A DNA stretch of 64,000 nucleotides from Lachnospiraceae bacterium. Its GTDB lineage: Bacteria > Bacillota > Clostridia > Lachnospirales > Lachnospiraceae. The notes beneath the pieces are model-generated. The model ran no database searches. It worked only from the letters and a program-made list of their open reading frames with translations, and was not told the origin of the DNA. This document shows positions 9,706 to 18,685 of this stretch, one piece after another. Made by a program: the position numbers and the translations under genes. The stretch spans positions 23,350 through 87,349 of the forward strand of contig JAGKTQ010000005.1 of assembly GCA_021153325.1 (NCBI GenBank). The letters run 5' to 3'. Each line of letters starts with the position of its first letter. The first letter of the stretch is position 1.

Positions 9706-9955
9706 ACTCCTTTTCCAAACTCTCGTAAACTTCTTCTGGAATACTCATTTTGAAAGAACGTTCCAAGCCTTTATTTTTCCTAGCCTTTTTCAGACACTCC
9801 TCAGATAAACAAAGATAGGCACCTCTTCCATTCTTTTTGCCTGTTACATCTAAAACAATAGGTCCTTCTGCTGTCTTTAATACGCGCATCATTTCTTTTT
9901 TGCTCTTCATTTCACCGCAGCCGACACATTGCCTTAAAGGGATTTTCTTACTCAT
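9683..9955 (-). CDS. rnpM: YlxR/RnpM family (RNase P modulator)
   Basis: A 90-residue DUF448 protein. Conserved features are IPLRQCVGCGEMKSKKEM with a CxxC pair, and GRGAYLCLSEECL. Published work on the B. subtilis homologue describes it as an RNase P-binding modulator and renames it RnpM; transfer of that role here is inference. It lies between nusA and ylxQ, overlapping ylxQ by about 20 bases, which suggests coupled translation. Confidence 0.92.
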   Translation of the reverse strand: MSKKIPLRQCVGCGEMKSKKEMMRVLKTAEGPIVLDVTGKKNGRGAYLCLSEECLKKARKNKGLERSFKMSIPEEVYESLEKEFEEIDPE

Positions 9956-9980
9956 GTTCCAACTTCCCTTCTTATTTCTT

Positions 9981-11117
9981 TTATGATTCTTCCGTCATTT
10001 CCTCTGAAGCTTCTTCGTATTCTTCATACTCCTCATAATCTTCAAATTCGTCCATATAATCTTCATAACGGAATCCCGGCGCATCTTTCGCCTGTGTTTC
10101 ACTCTTAATATCTATCTTATAACCAGTCAATCTAGCTGCAAGTCTTGCATTCTGTCCTTCTTTACCGATTGCTAAAGAAAGCTGATAATCCGGTACGACA
10201 ACCTTCGCTGTCTTTTCATCAGGATCTGCAAATACTGCAACGATCTTAGCCGGTGACAGCGCATTCTGAATAAGATTTCCAGGGTTTTCATCCCATTCAA
10301 CAATATCAATCTTTTCTCCACGAAGTTCTTCAACGATTGCATTTACTCTTGCGCCTGAAGAACCGATACATGCTCCTACTGCATCTACATTTGGATCATT
10401 TGACCAAACTGCTAATTTAGTTCTGCTTCCTGCTTCTCTTGCGATGCTCATGATTTCTACAGTACCGTCATTGATTTCAGCAACCTCTGATTCAAAAAGA
10501 CGTTTTACAAGTTCAGGATGTGTACGGCTTACTAAAATTCTCGGTCCTTTAGGAGTATTCTTTACTTCTAAAATATATACCTTAATTCTTTCTGTCGGTT
10601 TGAAAACTTCACCTTTTACCTGTTCGCTTTCATTTAAGATAGCATCTGCTTTTCCTAAGTTAATACTAATATTTTTTCCTACATAACGCTGTACTACACC
10701 AGTTACTACATCTTTTTCCTTTTCAAAGTACTGATTGTAAATAACACTTCTTTCTTCTTCACGGATTTTTTGCAAGATTACATTTTTTGCATTCTGTGTT
10801 GCAATACGTCCAAATTCTTTTGACTTAATTTCTACATTAAGAATATCACCAAGTTCTGCTTTTTTAGAAAGCTCTTTGGCATCTTCTAAAGAAATCTGTA
10901 AACAGTCATCTTCTACTTCTTCTACAACTTCTTTTTCTGCATAGCACAAGAAATCACAAGTTTCTCTATTGATTTCTACTTTGATATTATCAGATTTTCC
11001 AAAATGATTTTTGCATGCTGTGATCAAAGAGTTCTCAATCGCTTCAAAAAGAGTCTCTTTGCTAATCTCTTTCTCTTTCTCTAAAATATCAAGTGCTTCC
11101 ATTAATTCCTTATTCAT
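9981..11117 (-). CDS. nusA: Transcription termination/antitermination factor NusA
   Basis: Binds RNA polymerase and nascent RNA, promoting pausing and intrinsic termination. The 378-residue protein has the N-terminal polymerase-binding domain (about 1-125), S1 (about 130-200) and two KH domains, including VDAVGACIGSSGARVNAIVEEL and IGKEGQNARLAARLTGYKID. It ends in a very acidic tail (EDYEEYEEYEEASEE) that replaces the AR domains of Proteobacteria. It sits 19 bases downstream of rimP. In B. subtilis NusA autoregulates this operon through a leader terminator, and a comparable hairpin is present here at 11648-11670. Confidence 0.97.
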   Translation of the reverse strand: MNKELMEALDILEKEKEISKETLFEAIENSLITACKNHFGKSDNIKVEINRETCDFLCYAEKEVVEEVEDDCLQISLEDAKELSKKAELGDILNVEIKSKEFGRIATQNAKNVILQKIREEERSVIYNQYFEKEKDVVTGVVQRYVGKNISINLGKADAILNESEQVKGEVFKPTERIKVYILEVKNTPKGPRILVSRTHPELVKRLFESEVAEINDGTVEIMSIAREAGSRTKLAVWSNDPNVDAVGACIGSSGARVNAIVEELRGEKIDIVEWDENPGNLIQNALSPAKIVAVFADPDEKTAKVVVPDYQLSLAIGKEGQNARLAARLTGYKIDIKSETQAKDAPGFRYEDYMDEFEDYEEYEEYEEASEEMTEES

Positions 11118-11136
11118 TTTCCTTTATCCTCCTACT

Positions 11137-11601
11137 TTAAAAGTCAAGTGCCAAGCGTATCAATGCGATATCCGCTCTTGTAAATACTTTTTCTTTTCCA
11201 TCTGTTTCTATTGTAATGCTATCTGCATCATATGCTTTCAAAATACCAGCAAATTCTTTGCATTTTTCAATTGGCTTATAGGTTTTTATTTCTACCTCTT
11301 CACCAAGACTTTTCTCTAAATGCTTATCTTTTTTCAAAGTACGCCCAAGTCCCGGACTACTCACTTCCAAAGTATAAGCTTCATCAATAAAATCTTCTTC
11401 ATCCAGCTTATCGGAAAGAACCCGGCTGACTGCCACACAATCGTTGATATCCACGCCGCCTTCCTTATCAATATAAGCTCTCAAAAACCATTCATTTCCT
11501 TCTTTTACATATTCCACATCATAAATCTCAACATGGTTTGCTTCCGCAATAGGCTGTAAAAGTTTTTCTGTTCTGGTTTCATATGTCTCTTTTTTAGACA
11601 T
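11137..11601 (-). CDS. rimP: Ribosome maturation factor RimP
   Basis: Needed for assembly of the 30S subunit. The 154-residue protein has the characteristic YDVEYVKEGNEWFLRAYIDKE segment and LEVSSPGLGRTLK. It is the first gene of the nusA operon, with a sigma-A promoter about 100 bases upstream (11699-11727) and a leader hairpin between them. The ATG is preceded by an AAGGGATAGGTGA purine stretch. Confidence 0.96.
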   Translation of the reverse strand: MSKKETYETRTEKLLQPIAEANHVEIYDVEYVKEGNEWFLRAYIDKEGGVDINDCVAVSRVLSDKLDEEDFIDEAYTLEVSSPGLGRTLKKDKHLEKSLGEEVEIKTYKPIEKCKEFAGILKAYDADSITIETDGKEKVFTRADIALIRLALDF

Positions 11602-11647
11602 CTATTCACCTATCCCTTCTGTTTCCTGTTTCCTTTAAGAAACAAGA

Positions 11648-11670
11648 AAGAGTGGAACGCGTCCACTCTT
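11648..11670 (-). promoter_or_regulatory. Leader hairpin / candidate attenuator upstream of rimP-nusA
   Basis: On the minus strand AAGAGTGGA pairs with TCCACTCTT around a 5-base loop (9-bp perfect stem). It is followed by TTCTTGTTTC, a U-rich tract, about 45 bases before the rimP start. It lies between the operon promoter and the first gene, where B. subtilis uses a NusA-responsive leader terminator to autoregulate the same operon. The regulatory role here is inferred from position and structure. Confidence 0.7.
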
Positions 11671-11698
11671 ATCTAGTAAGTATATTTAATTCTTAGTT

Positions 11699-11727
11699 AG
11701 TATAGCACCATTACCTTGGAAATGCAA
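11699..11727 (-). promoter_or_regulatory. Sigma-A promoter of the nusA operon
   Basis: On the minus strand TTGCAT (11722-11727) and TATACT (11699-11704) are separated by 17 bases. It lies just after the stop codon of the epimerase gene and drives rimP-nusA and the genes downstream. Confidence 0.82.
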
Positions 11728-11734
11728 GCATTAT

Positions 11735-12643
11735 CTACCATTTTTTACTTGTTTTTGCCTGATTATTTACTTGTTCGATATAATAATCGAGCAGATTGAA
11801 AAGAAAACTATCCAGACGTTCAAAATGAAAACCTTTTTCCTCTGCCTTCTGTGTATTTAAACAGTATGCCGGTGTTCCATTGTAAGGTGCCTGATTCTGT
11901 CCTGCATCTTCTTTTAACAGAATCGCCTTTTTGCCAGTCTTCTCTTCCACATAATGTAAAATCTGCTCTATACTGACCGTTCCACTATTGGCAGCATTAA
12001 AACTGCCCGTTTCCTTGTTTTCTACCATCCATGCCAGAAATGAACCTGCATCCTCTGCACGGATAAAACTCATGGAAGCCTTAGCATTATCAATATACAT
12101 CGGCGTTTCGTTCATCACATTTTCTACATAAAAATAAAGTCTTTTTGTATAGTCCTCTTCGCCGATTACAAATGGAAAGCGCACTGCCGCTGCATTCACA
12201 TTCTGATATTTTTGAAACAAAGCAGCCTCTGCCTGTCTTTTTATTTCATCATAAGGAGCATCCGGTCTTTCATACCATTTCAAAGGATATACAAGTGGAT
12301 CAAATTCTTCTTCCTTCATACCGATATGGAAGTCATCCAGTGGATATACTGACATCGTTGAAGTCATAACATATCTTTTGCATTTTGCCACATCCAAAAG
12401 TTTTTTAACATCATTAGATGCATAACAGATATTATCACAAATACAGTCATACTCCTTATCCTTAAAGATTTCACTAAGACTACTGCTATCACATCTTTCC
12501 ACGATCAAACGCTTCACTCTGTTTCCAAAATGGTCCTTTGCAAGTCCTCTTGTTGCGATCGTCACATCATGCCCATTTTCCAAAAGTCTTTCCACTAAAT
12601 GTACCCCAAAAAAACGAGTTCCACCGAATACCAAAACCTTCAT
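11735..12643 (-). CDS. NAD-dependent epimerase/dehydratase family protein (extended SDR)
   Basis: Cytoplasmic short-chain dehydrogenase-like protein of 302 residues. The N-terminal Rossmann dinucleotide loop is MKVLVFGGTRFFG, followed by the second strand VTIATRG. The middle carries the YPLDDFH and Y-D-E-I-K-R motif (Y about 140, K about 144) expected of the catalytic Tyr-x-x-x-Lys pair. The C-terminal part is variable, as in substrate-binding domains. The gene is 45 bases downstream of map with its own AAGGAGATGGAG ribosome binding site, and is probably co-transcribed with map. The substrate is not predictable. Confidence 0.85.
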   Translation of the reverse strand: MKVLVFGGTRFFGVHLVERLLENGHDVTIATRGLAKDHFGNRVKRLIVERCDSSSLSEIFKDKEYDCICDNICYASNDVKKLLDVAKCKRYVMTSTMSVYPLDDFHIGMKEEEFDPLVYPLKWYERPDAPYDEIKRQAEAALFQKYQNVNAAAVRFPFVIGEEDYTKRLYFYVENVMNETPMYIDNAKASMSFIRAEDAGSFLAWMVENKETGSFNAANSGTVSIEQILHYVEEKTGKKAILLKEDAGQNQAPYNGTPAYCLNTQKAEEKGFHFERLDSFLFNLLDYYIEQVNNQAKTSKKW

Positions 12644-12688
12644 ACTCCATCTCCTTTTTATCCAATTGCTTGTCTAAACTTAAACCAA

Positions 12689-13561
12689 TTAATAAGTCAA
12701 GATTTCATACCCATCTTCTGTCACCAACACCGTCACTTCCCATTGCGCCGACATGGATCCATCCTCCGTATACACAATCCAGCCGCTTTCCTCATCTATA
12801 AGAACATCCGGTTTTCCTGCATTGATCATAGGCTCTATCGTAAAGACCATGCCGGGCACCATAAGCATTTCTGTTTTGCGCGGTCCAATATACGTTATCA
12901 TTGGTTCTTCATGAAATTCTAATCCAACTCCATGACCTCCAAAATCAAGCACAACAGAATATCCTTGTTTCTTAACATAATCCTGTATTGCCTGTCCCAT
13001 ATCCCCAAGAAAATGGTACGGCTGCACTTCAGAAAGTCCTACTTCTATTGCCTGCTTTGCCACCTCTACAAGTCTTTTGTTCTCCTCATTTACGTTGCCA
13101 ATACAGAACATGCGGGATGAATCGGAATAATAACCATTATAAATAGTAGAAACATCCACATTTACTATATCCCCATCTAAAAGAAAAATATCTTTTGACG
13201 GAATGCCATGACACACTTCGTTATTTCTGGATGTACAGACACTTTTTGGGAATCCCTCATAATGAAGAGGTGCTGGGATTCCACCAAGCTCTATCGTTTT
13301 ATCATAGACCATTTTATCAATTTCTTCTGTAGACATTCCTAACTTAATATGCTCGGCAACATAATCCAGTACTGCTATATTGATCTTACTGCTTTCCCGG
13401 ATTCCTTCAATTTGCTCCGGATTCTTGATCATTTCTCTATCCGGCACCATATGACCAGCCAAAGCATAGGATTCTATTTTTTGATCCATGGCGTAGTGGC
13501 ACTGTTTATATTTTTTTCCGCTTCCACACCAGCATCTATCGTTTCTTCCTAATTTTTCCAT
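12689..13561 (-). CDS. map: Type I methionine aminopeptidase with N-terminal SEC-C zinc motif
   Basis: Removes N-terminal Met from nascent proteins. The chosen ATG gives 290 residues and has GGGAA about 7 bases upstream. An upstream ATG at 13591 is in frame, but its GGAA abuts the codon. The N-terminus carries a SEC-C zinc-binding motif, CWCGSGKKYKQCH, a fusion known in many clostridial enzymes and likely to help ribosome association. Catalytic features include the His in PLHYEGFPKSVC, metal-binding Asp residues in VNVDVS and SDSSRM, the His in GGHGVGLEFHEEP, and Glu residues in FTIEPM and the C-terminal QWEVTVLVTEDG. The first gene of a probable map-epimerase unit. Confidence 0.94.
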   Translation of the reverse strand: MEKLGRNDRCWCGSGKKYKQCHYAMDQKIESYALAGHMVPDREMIKNPEQIEGIRESSKINIAVLDYVAEHIKLGMSTEEIDKMVYDKTIELGGIPAPLHYEGFPKSVCTSRNNEVCHGIPSKDIFLLDGDIVNVDVSTIYNGYYSDSSRMFCIGNVNEENKRLVEVAKQAIEVGLSEVQPYHFLGDMGQAIQDYVKKQGYSVVLDFGGHGVGLEFHEEPMITYIGPRKTEMLMVPGMVFTIEPMINAGKPDVLIDEESGWIVYTEDGSMSAQWEVTVLVTEDGYEILTY

Positions 13562-13708
13562 CACATTTCCCTTTTCTTTCGTCTTTTTCATTTCCTATAT
13601 TACTACATTGTCTCTTACTTTTACAACCGAAAATGATACCGCTTTTTCTGACACGCTTTTCCATATTTTTACATAATATATAAGTAACTATACCGGGAGA
13701 AAAAATCT

Positions 13709-14629
13709 ATGTATTTGTTCTTTGGTCTTCTGATTCTTTTTTTCATTATTTGCCTGCTATTTAATTTTCATCGCAGAAAGAAAATTTGCAAAAAAATCTG
13801 CTGCATGGATAAAAAGGAAAAATGTGCTACTTTAAACTCTATTACAGAACCTTTTGGTTTTTCCTACGACGCATACGAGGATCTATTTGTCTCTACTGTC
13901 GATGCATGGCAAAAAACGTTTGGCTACTGCCGACTGTACGATGAAGCTGCTGCTTCCATGAGTATGGTATTCGACTGCGAACCAATATACTTTCCTTACA
14001 GAAACAGAACATGGCTGATCGAATTTTGGAAAGGACAGTATGGTATCAATACCGGCGCCGAAGTTGGTATTTACTATGCCAATTCTCTCCTAAAAGAAAA
14101 AGAACTATCCACTACACTTTTTCAAAGCATTGCAGAGTCTGAAATGCTGCCTGTTTCCATAAAATTAATAAACGAAAAAGGATGTACTATTTTCAGTTAT
14201 GCAAAGCCGCACTGGTGGCTTGCCTGTTTCCGTATGGGATTGTATTCTGAGCCAGAAGATTTACGTTTAAAAATTTCCATCTCTTTCCCAAATGAAGAAA
14301 TGAGAAACAGCTATATAAACGGTCTGTTTCGTGCCGGCTATCGTGCAGACGAAATTACGGTCTTTATGCAGACAGTAAGCCTTTGCTTCTCGATACCAAA
14401 CTCTCCACAGCCGCTTCACTCTTTCCGACACCGCTTAGCGCAATGGCAAAATCGATGCTTTGTACGGATTTATCTTTTCTTCACAAGACCATTTTGTCAA
14501 ACCTTGGATCGGCTCTTATATTTATATTACTTTGCTCCACGAATATTCAGAAAAGCGCTCTGCTCAAGAAGCCGCAAACGTCACATTCATAAAAAGACTC
14601 TTAAAAAGTTTTCCAAAAAAAATTTCTAA
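13709..14629 (+). CDS. DUF4474 domain membrane-anchored protein
   Basis: Protein of 306 residues with one N-terminal transmembrane helix (about residues 2-19, MYLFFGLLILFFIICLLF) and a basic, Lys/Arg-rich tail. The central block matches DUF4474: DAWQKTFGYCRLYDEAAA, then DCEPIYFPYRNRTWLIEFWK and GQYGINTGAEVGIYY. The family is widespread in Lachnospiraceae and has no established function. The ribosome binding site is GGGAGA about 8 bases upstream. It is a lone plus-strand gene divergent from map and convergent with carD. The basic C-terminus (SRKRHIHKKTLKKFSKKNF) could contact nucleic acid or anionic envelope polymers; that is speculation. Confidence 0.8.
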   Translation: MYLFFGLLILFFIICLLFNFHRRKKICKKICCMDKKEKCATLNSITEPFGFSYDAYEDLFVSTVDAWQKTFGYCRLYDEAAASMSMVFDCEPIYFPYRNRTWLIEFWKGQYGINTGAEVGIYYANSLLKEKELSTTLFQSIAESEMLPVSIKLINEKGCTIFSYAKPHWWLACFRMGLYSEPEDLRLKISISFPNEEMRNSYINGLFRAGYRADEITVFMQTVSLCFSIPNSPQPLHSFRHRLAQWQNRCFVRIYLFFTRPFCQTLDRLLYLYYFAPRIFRKALCSRSRKRHIHKKTLKKFSKKNF

Positions 14630-14633
14630 ATGA

Positions 14634-14691
14634 AAAACCCATCAAATCTCCTGTTTCATAGAAACATTCTGATCTGATGGGTTTCTTTTTT
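14634..14691. terminator. Terminator between DUF4474 gene and carD
   Basis: Arms AAAACCCATCA (14634-14644) and TGATGGGTTT (14675-14684) enclose a loop with a small inner hairpin GTTTC/GAAAC. A CTTTTTT tract follows on the plus side. On the minus side the flanking A-run becomes a weaker U-run. It probably ends the DUF4474 transcript and perhaps carD as well. Confidence 0.8.
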
Positions 14692-14694
14692 CCT

Positions 14695-15207
14695 TTAGGA
14701 TAAAATTAGAATTCCAAGTTTTTCCTCAATATAATGCTGCACATCCTTCTTACTCATTTGAAGTGCGATCGCCAATTCTGAATACAGATTTTCTTCTGCC
14801 TGTTTTAAGTATCTTTCATCAGTAGCTGCAAATTTCTTCCCCTGTGCCTGCTTTTCTTCTCTTCTCGCATACAAAGTTTTGATCACTCTGATATACTGCT
14901 CGCATTCACAGCTTCTGATACATTCTTTATACTTTTCTTCTCTGATCTTCTCATTTTGAAAATATAATTCTTCCATTTCGGGTATATGCTCTATAAGCTC
15001 TACTGCCTGCTCTTTTGAAAGTACTTTTCGCATCACCGTTTTGGTGCTGTCGACCGGAGTAAAGATCGTACTACTCTTTTGGTTATACGGAGTCAGAACA
15101 TAAAACAACTTATCCTTTGGTATTCCACTCATATTCATCTTTTTCACATCTGTTACTTCACATACTCCGTTTGCCCCATATACGATATACTCACCTTTAT
15201 CAAACAT
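14695..15207 (-). CDS. CarD/CdnL-family transcriptional regulator
   Basis: RNA polymerase-interacting protein of 170 residues. The N-terminal CarD/TRCF-RID domain starts MFDKGEYIVYGANGVCEV and continues with YVLTPYNQKSSTIFTPVD. The helical C-terminal domain (about 75-170) ends in IALQMSKKDVQHYIEEKLG. Family members bind the polymerase beta subunit and stabilise open complexes, often at rRNA promoters. The gene stands alone on the minus strand, convergent with the DUF4474 gene. Its ribosome binding site is GGAGATGAG. Confidence 0.9.
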   Translation of the reverse strand: MFDKGEYIVYGANGVCEVTDVKKMNMSGIPKDKLFYVLTPYNQKSSTIFTPVDSTKTVMRKVLSKEQAVELIEHIPEMEELYFQNEKIREEKYKECIRSCECEQYIRVIKTLYARREEKQAQGKKFAATDERYLKQAEENLYSELAIALQMSKKDVQHYIEEKLGILILS

Positions 15208-15445
15208 CTTTTCTCATCTCCATCTCTGCCTAAAGCAGCTTGCCATTACTTGTTAACTGAAATATCCTTCTGTTTCCGTAATACAATTGTAACATTTTTA
15301 AATCTTTTTCGTCAGCTTTTCTTTTGGTTTTTCCGCAATTTCGTTAATACTGCCAATTTTTTGTGTCCTCTTTTTTGTGCAGTTTTTCGTAATAAATATT
15401 CTTGACTTCTCATTACGCACACACACTTCAGAATTTAGTAAAAAA
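15208..15445. other. Non-coding gap upstream of carD
   Basis: About 240 AT-rich bases between carD and the histidine kinase terminator. The minus strand has a TACAAT -10-like box about 75 bases before carD but only a poor -35 match (CTGACG, 18 bases). I see no convincing gene or structured RNA here. Confidence 0.4.
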
Positions 15446-15478
15446 AGAACAGTAAACCGTTACACTATCTACTGCTCT
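15440..15478 (-). terminator. Terminator after the hybrid histidine kinase gene
   Basis: On the minus strand AGAGCAGTA (15470-15478) pairs with TACTGTTCT (15446-15454), with one G-U pair. A run of T follows. It lies about 20 bases past the kinase stop codon. Confidence 0.8.
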
Positions 15479-15496
15479 TTTTCACTATATTTTTAA

Positions 15497-17728
15497 TTAT
15501 TCGTAGTGAATCAGCTCCCTAGGAAGGTATTTTTCTACTATATTTTCTAAGAGCTGTCCATCAATAGGTTTTGACATATAATCGTCAAATCCTTTTTCTA
15601 AAAACATTTCTCTGGAACCAACGATTGCATTTGCTGTAAGTACAATAACAACTGCTTTTTCAGAAGCATTGCTTGATTCTTTTCTTAACGCTTCCAAAGT
15701 TTCGATACCATCCATTTCCGGCATCATATGATCAAGAAAAATAATATGGTATGATGTCCTTGTCGCCTTTTCTATACATTCTTTTCCACTTGTAGCAGTA
15801 TCTACATGCACCTTAATACGCTTCAATAACGCTTTCACTACTGTAATGTTGATTGCCGTATCGTCTACTACAAGAATCCTTGCACCCTCCGCAGTAAAAT
15901 GTTCCTTAACTACCTTTTTCTCCAATTGGCCTTTTTCCCAGTCCAATATTGCATTCTTACCGTGAATTGTCTTTTCTGACATCACTTTTTGTTCCACGAC
16001 TGTTTCAAACATAGACCCTTTTCCAAATTCACTTTCTACTCTCGTACTACCGTGCATCAATTCTGCAAGCTGGCGAACAATGGAAAGACCAAGTCCTGTT
16101 CCTTCAATGTTGTGATTCTTTTCCTCATTAACACGATTAAACGCCTGAAAGAGTCTTCCCTTATCTTCCTCCTTAATACCAATGCCTGTATCTTTAACCT
16201 GAATGACCAACTGCATTTTATCTTCCATTCGCTCTCCTGCTTTTATGTACAGACATACACTACCTTTTTCTGTATATTTTATAGCATTGTTGATCAGGTT
16301 CGTAATGATCTGCTTCACTCGCATTTCATCCCCATACAGCTCGTAAGGAAGTCCCTCTTCCAGTTCTATTTGGAACGCAAGTCCCTTTCTTTCTGCCTTT
16401 GACATAAGAACATTACGAATATCACGTACCATCTCTAATACATTATATTCTTTTTCTACAATTTCCATTTTACCGGATTCAATCTTAGAAAAATCTAAAA
16501 TCTCATTGACCAGATTCAACAGCGTTTTTCCAGCTTTTCCAATATCTTCCGCATAACGCCTGATTTCAGAAGATTCACACTCTCTCAAAATCATTTCATC
16601 CAAACCAAGCACTGCATTGATTGGTGTCCGTATTTCATGGCTGATCTGTGCAAGTATTTTGCTTTTTGCTTCATTTGCTGCATCTGCACGTTTTCTTTCC
16701 TGTTCCAATTCGTGTATCATCTGCATTTTTTCACTCAGATTATTTACCAGTACAAGGAAGCCTATCGATTCCTTATATTCATCCAGTATCGGAACTGTAC
16801 TTACATTACAATATGCCCCATTATTTCTGCATATGGTTTCAATTTCTGTTTTTTTATCTACGGAGTAAAACTCTTTGTTTTGCGCGTCAAACAATTTCTC
16901 CAGTGTCATATCCTCAAACTGCTCCGGCAAATCAAAAAAGCTTTTTCCTGTCTCGTTGACAATACAGAGTTTTTTACTATTATCATAAACAAGCAATGGT
17001 TCTTTTACATAGGAATAAATAAATTCCGACATATTCTCAATCGTCAGCTGCGACTTATTATAAAAAAGAACCGTGCTATATAATAGAACCGCGCCAAAAA
17101 ACTGCCCCAGTGTACTTCCCGGGAATGCCAAATAACCAAACTGTGGCATGATCGTATCAAATATCATGCCTATACCGGTAATATTGACACACATTAAAAG
17201 CTTTTTACCCATGGCACGCTCTTTTTTGCGTTTGCCCTGCTTTATCATGCTCCATACTAATATGTACAAAAAAACACATATGGCAACACAATAAATCGAA
17301 TATAAATTGTTCCAGAATCCCGATGTCAGCTTATAATACATACTACCGTTTTTCACAAAAAAGGTAGCACTTTGCTCGTCACCTGTAAGTACCGCTAATG
17401 GAATACCTAAAACAATACTGAACAAGTACATGAACCTCTTAAAAGCAGCAGATATATTTGTCCAATGGCTTGCAAGCACAATGACAAGAGACAGAAAGGC
17501 AAATACACCATACTGTCCTATACTTCTCCATATTCTTGCCGCCTCTATATTTGATTGTGCAAAAAGCATGGAATAACAAAAACTCCAAATACTACTGGAA
17601 AGCAACACCATGCCCATATAGAAATTTTCCCATTGCTTTCTGTTTTCCGGTTTCATCATATGCATGAACAAATAAAATGTAATGCATGACATACCGAACA
17701 ATATGTATGAAATTACCGTACTATACAT
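15497..17728 (-). CDS. Hybrid sensor histidine kinase/response regulator with multi-TM sensor
   Basis: Membrane sensor of about 743 residues. The chosen ATG has AGGTG six bases upstream; the open frame extends to a GTG at 17737. Seven or so hydrophobic segments (about 5-225) resemble the 7TM sensor modules of histidine kinases. A short PAS-like region (about 235-340) comes before HisKA, whose phospho-acceptor is in KILAQISHEIRTPINAVLG. The ATPase domain has DTGIGIKEEDKG and GTGLGLSIV. A C-terminal receiver has VVDD, the phospho-Asp in FLDHMMPEMDG, and the Lys in DYMSKPID. There is no output domain, so signal probably passes to a separate phosphotransfer or diguanylate protein. It is the last gene after metA. 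The signal is unknown. Confidence 0.92.
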   Translation of the reverse strand: MYSTVISYILFGMSCITFYLFMHMMKPENRKQWENFYMGMVLLSSSIWSFCYSMLFAQSNIEAARIWRSIGQYGVFAFLSLVIVLASHWTNISAAFKRFMYLFSIVLGIPLAVLTGDEQSATFFVKNGSMYYKLTSGFWNNLYSIYCVAICVFLYILVWSMIKQGKRKKERAMGKKLLMCVNITGIGMIFDTIMPQFGYLAFPGSTLGQFFGAVLLYSTVLFYNKSQLTIENMSEFIYSYVKEPLLVYDNSKKLCIVNETGKSFFDLPEQFEDMTLEKLFDAQNKEFYSVDKKTEIETICRNNGAYCNVSTVPILDEYKESIGFLVLVNNLSEKMQMIHELEQERKRADAANEAKSKILAQISHEIRTPINAVLGLDEMILRECESSEIRRYAEDIGKAGKTLLNLVNEILDFSKIESGKMEIVEKEYNVLEMVRDIRNVLMSKAERKGLAFQIELEEGLPYELYGDEMRVKQIITNLINNAIKYTEKGSVCLYIKAGERMEDKMQLVIQVKDTGIGIKEEDKGRLFQAFNRVNEEKNHNIEGTGLGLSIVRQLAELMHGSTRVESEFGKGSMFETVVEQKVMSEKTIHGKNAILDWEKGQLEKKVVKEHFTAEGARILVVDDTAINITVVKALLKRIKVHVDTATSGKECIEKATRTSYHIIFLDHMMPEMDGIETLEALRKESSNASEKAVVIVLTANAIVGSREMFLEKGFDDYMSKPIDGQLLENIVEKYLPRELIHYE

Positions 17729-17764
17729 AAGCATCACCTAATTTAGAAATTGTCTTTTACTTTC

Positions 17765-18670
17765 TTATAACTCGTACGGAGTCACCTGGTATACATAATA
17801 GTTGAGCCAATTACTGTACAGATTATTGCTATGAGCTCTCCATTGTAATAATGGCCTCTGTGTAGGATCGTCGTTTGGATAATAGTTTCTTGGAATCGTG
17901 ATCGGAAGACCTTTTCCAAGATCTCTTTTATATTCTGTATCCAAAGTCATACGGTCATACTCAGGATGTCCCATGACGAATATCTGTCTGCCTTCCTCTG
18001 CAATTGCAAGCAGTACCCCTACTTCATCCGATTCTGCCAATATCTTTAATGCAGAACAATTTACAATATCTTCTTTATCTACCGTTGTATGACGGCTGTT
18101 CGGAGCCAGAAAGATATCATCAAAGCCTCTTACAAGCGGTACTTTTCTATTTAACACACGGAACGGATAAACTCCGAACATTTTTTCCGGCAACAGCTTT
18201 TTATCAATTCCATAATGATAGTATAATGCTGCCTGTGCGCCCCAGCAAATATGCAAAGTGGATGTCACGTTCTTTTTTGTCCACTCCATGACCTTACAAA
18301 TTTCTTCCCAATAATCCACCTGTTCAAAAGGCATCTGTTCTACCGGCGCACCGGTAATGATCATTCCGTCAAATTTCATTTCTTTGATTTCATCAAAAGT
18401 ATTATAAAATTTATTCAAATGATTCGTAGATGTATTTTGTGAAACATGACTGGTCATATTCAAAAATGTCACATCGATCTGCAACGGCGTATTAGAAAGT
18501 GCACGCAAAAGCTGCAATTCTGTTTCCTGTTTTAATGGCATTAAGTTCAATATACATACTTTCAACGGACGAATGTCCTGATGAATTGCCCTATTTTCAT
18601 CCATTACAAATATATTTTCATTCTCTAAAATTTCCAATGCCGGTAAATCGCTCTGTGTTTTAATTGGCAT
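17765..18670 (-). CDS. metA: Homoserine O-acetyltransferase (MetA-type)
   Basis: First committed step of methionine synthesis from homoserine. The 301-residue protein has nucleophile Cys142 in [12 protein letters not shown], and the catalytic His235 and Glu237 in GHPEYDRM. Residue 111, in GAPVEQ, is Glu. Published structural work on MetA (B. cereus) links Glu111 to acetyl-CoA use and Gly111 to succinyl-CoA use, so I predict acetyltransferase activity despite the usual homoserine O-succinyltransferase family name. The ATG has GGAGGG upstream, 15 bases after the ligA stop. No SAM riboswitch is visible in front of it, so control is probably at the operon level. Confidence 0.93.
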   Translation of the reverse strand: MPIKTQSDLPALEILENENIFVMDENRAIHQDIRPLKVCILNLMPLKQETELQLLRALSNTPLQIDVTFLNMTSHVSQNTSTNHLNKFYNTFDEIKEMKFDGMIITGAPVEQMPFEQVDYWEEICKVMEWTKKNVTSTLHICWGAQAALYYHYGIDKKLLPEKMFGVYPFRVLNRKVPLVRGFDDIFLAPNSRHTTVDKEDIVNCSALKILAESDEVGVLLAIAEEGRQIFVMGHPEYDRMTLDTEYKRDLGKGLPITIPRNYYPNDDPTQRPLLQWRAHSNNLYSNWLNYYVYQVTPYEL

Positions 18671-18685
18671 ATTTATCCCTCCAAT

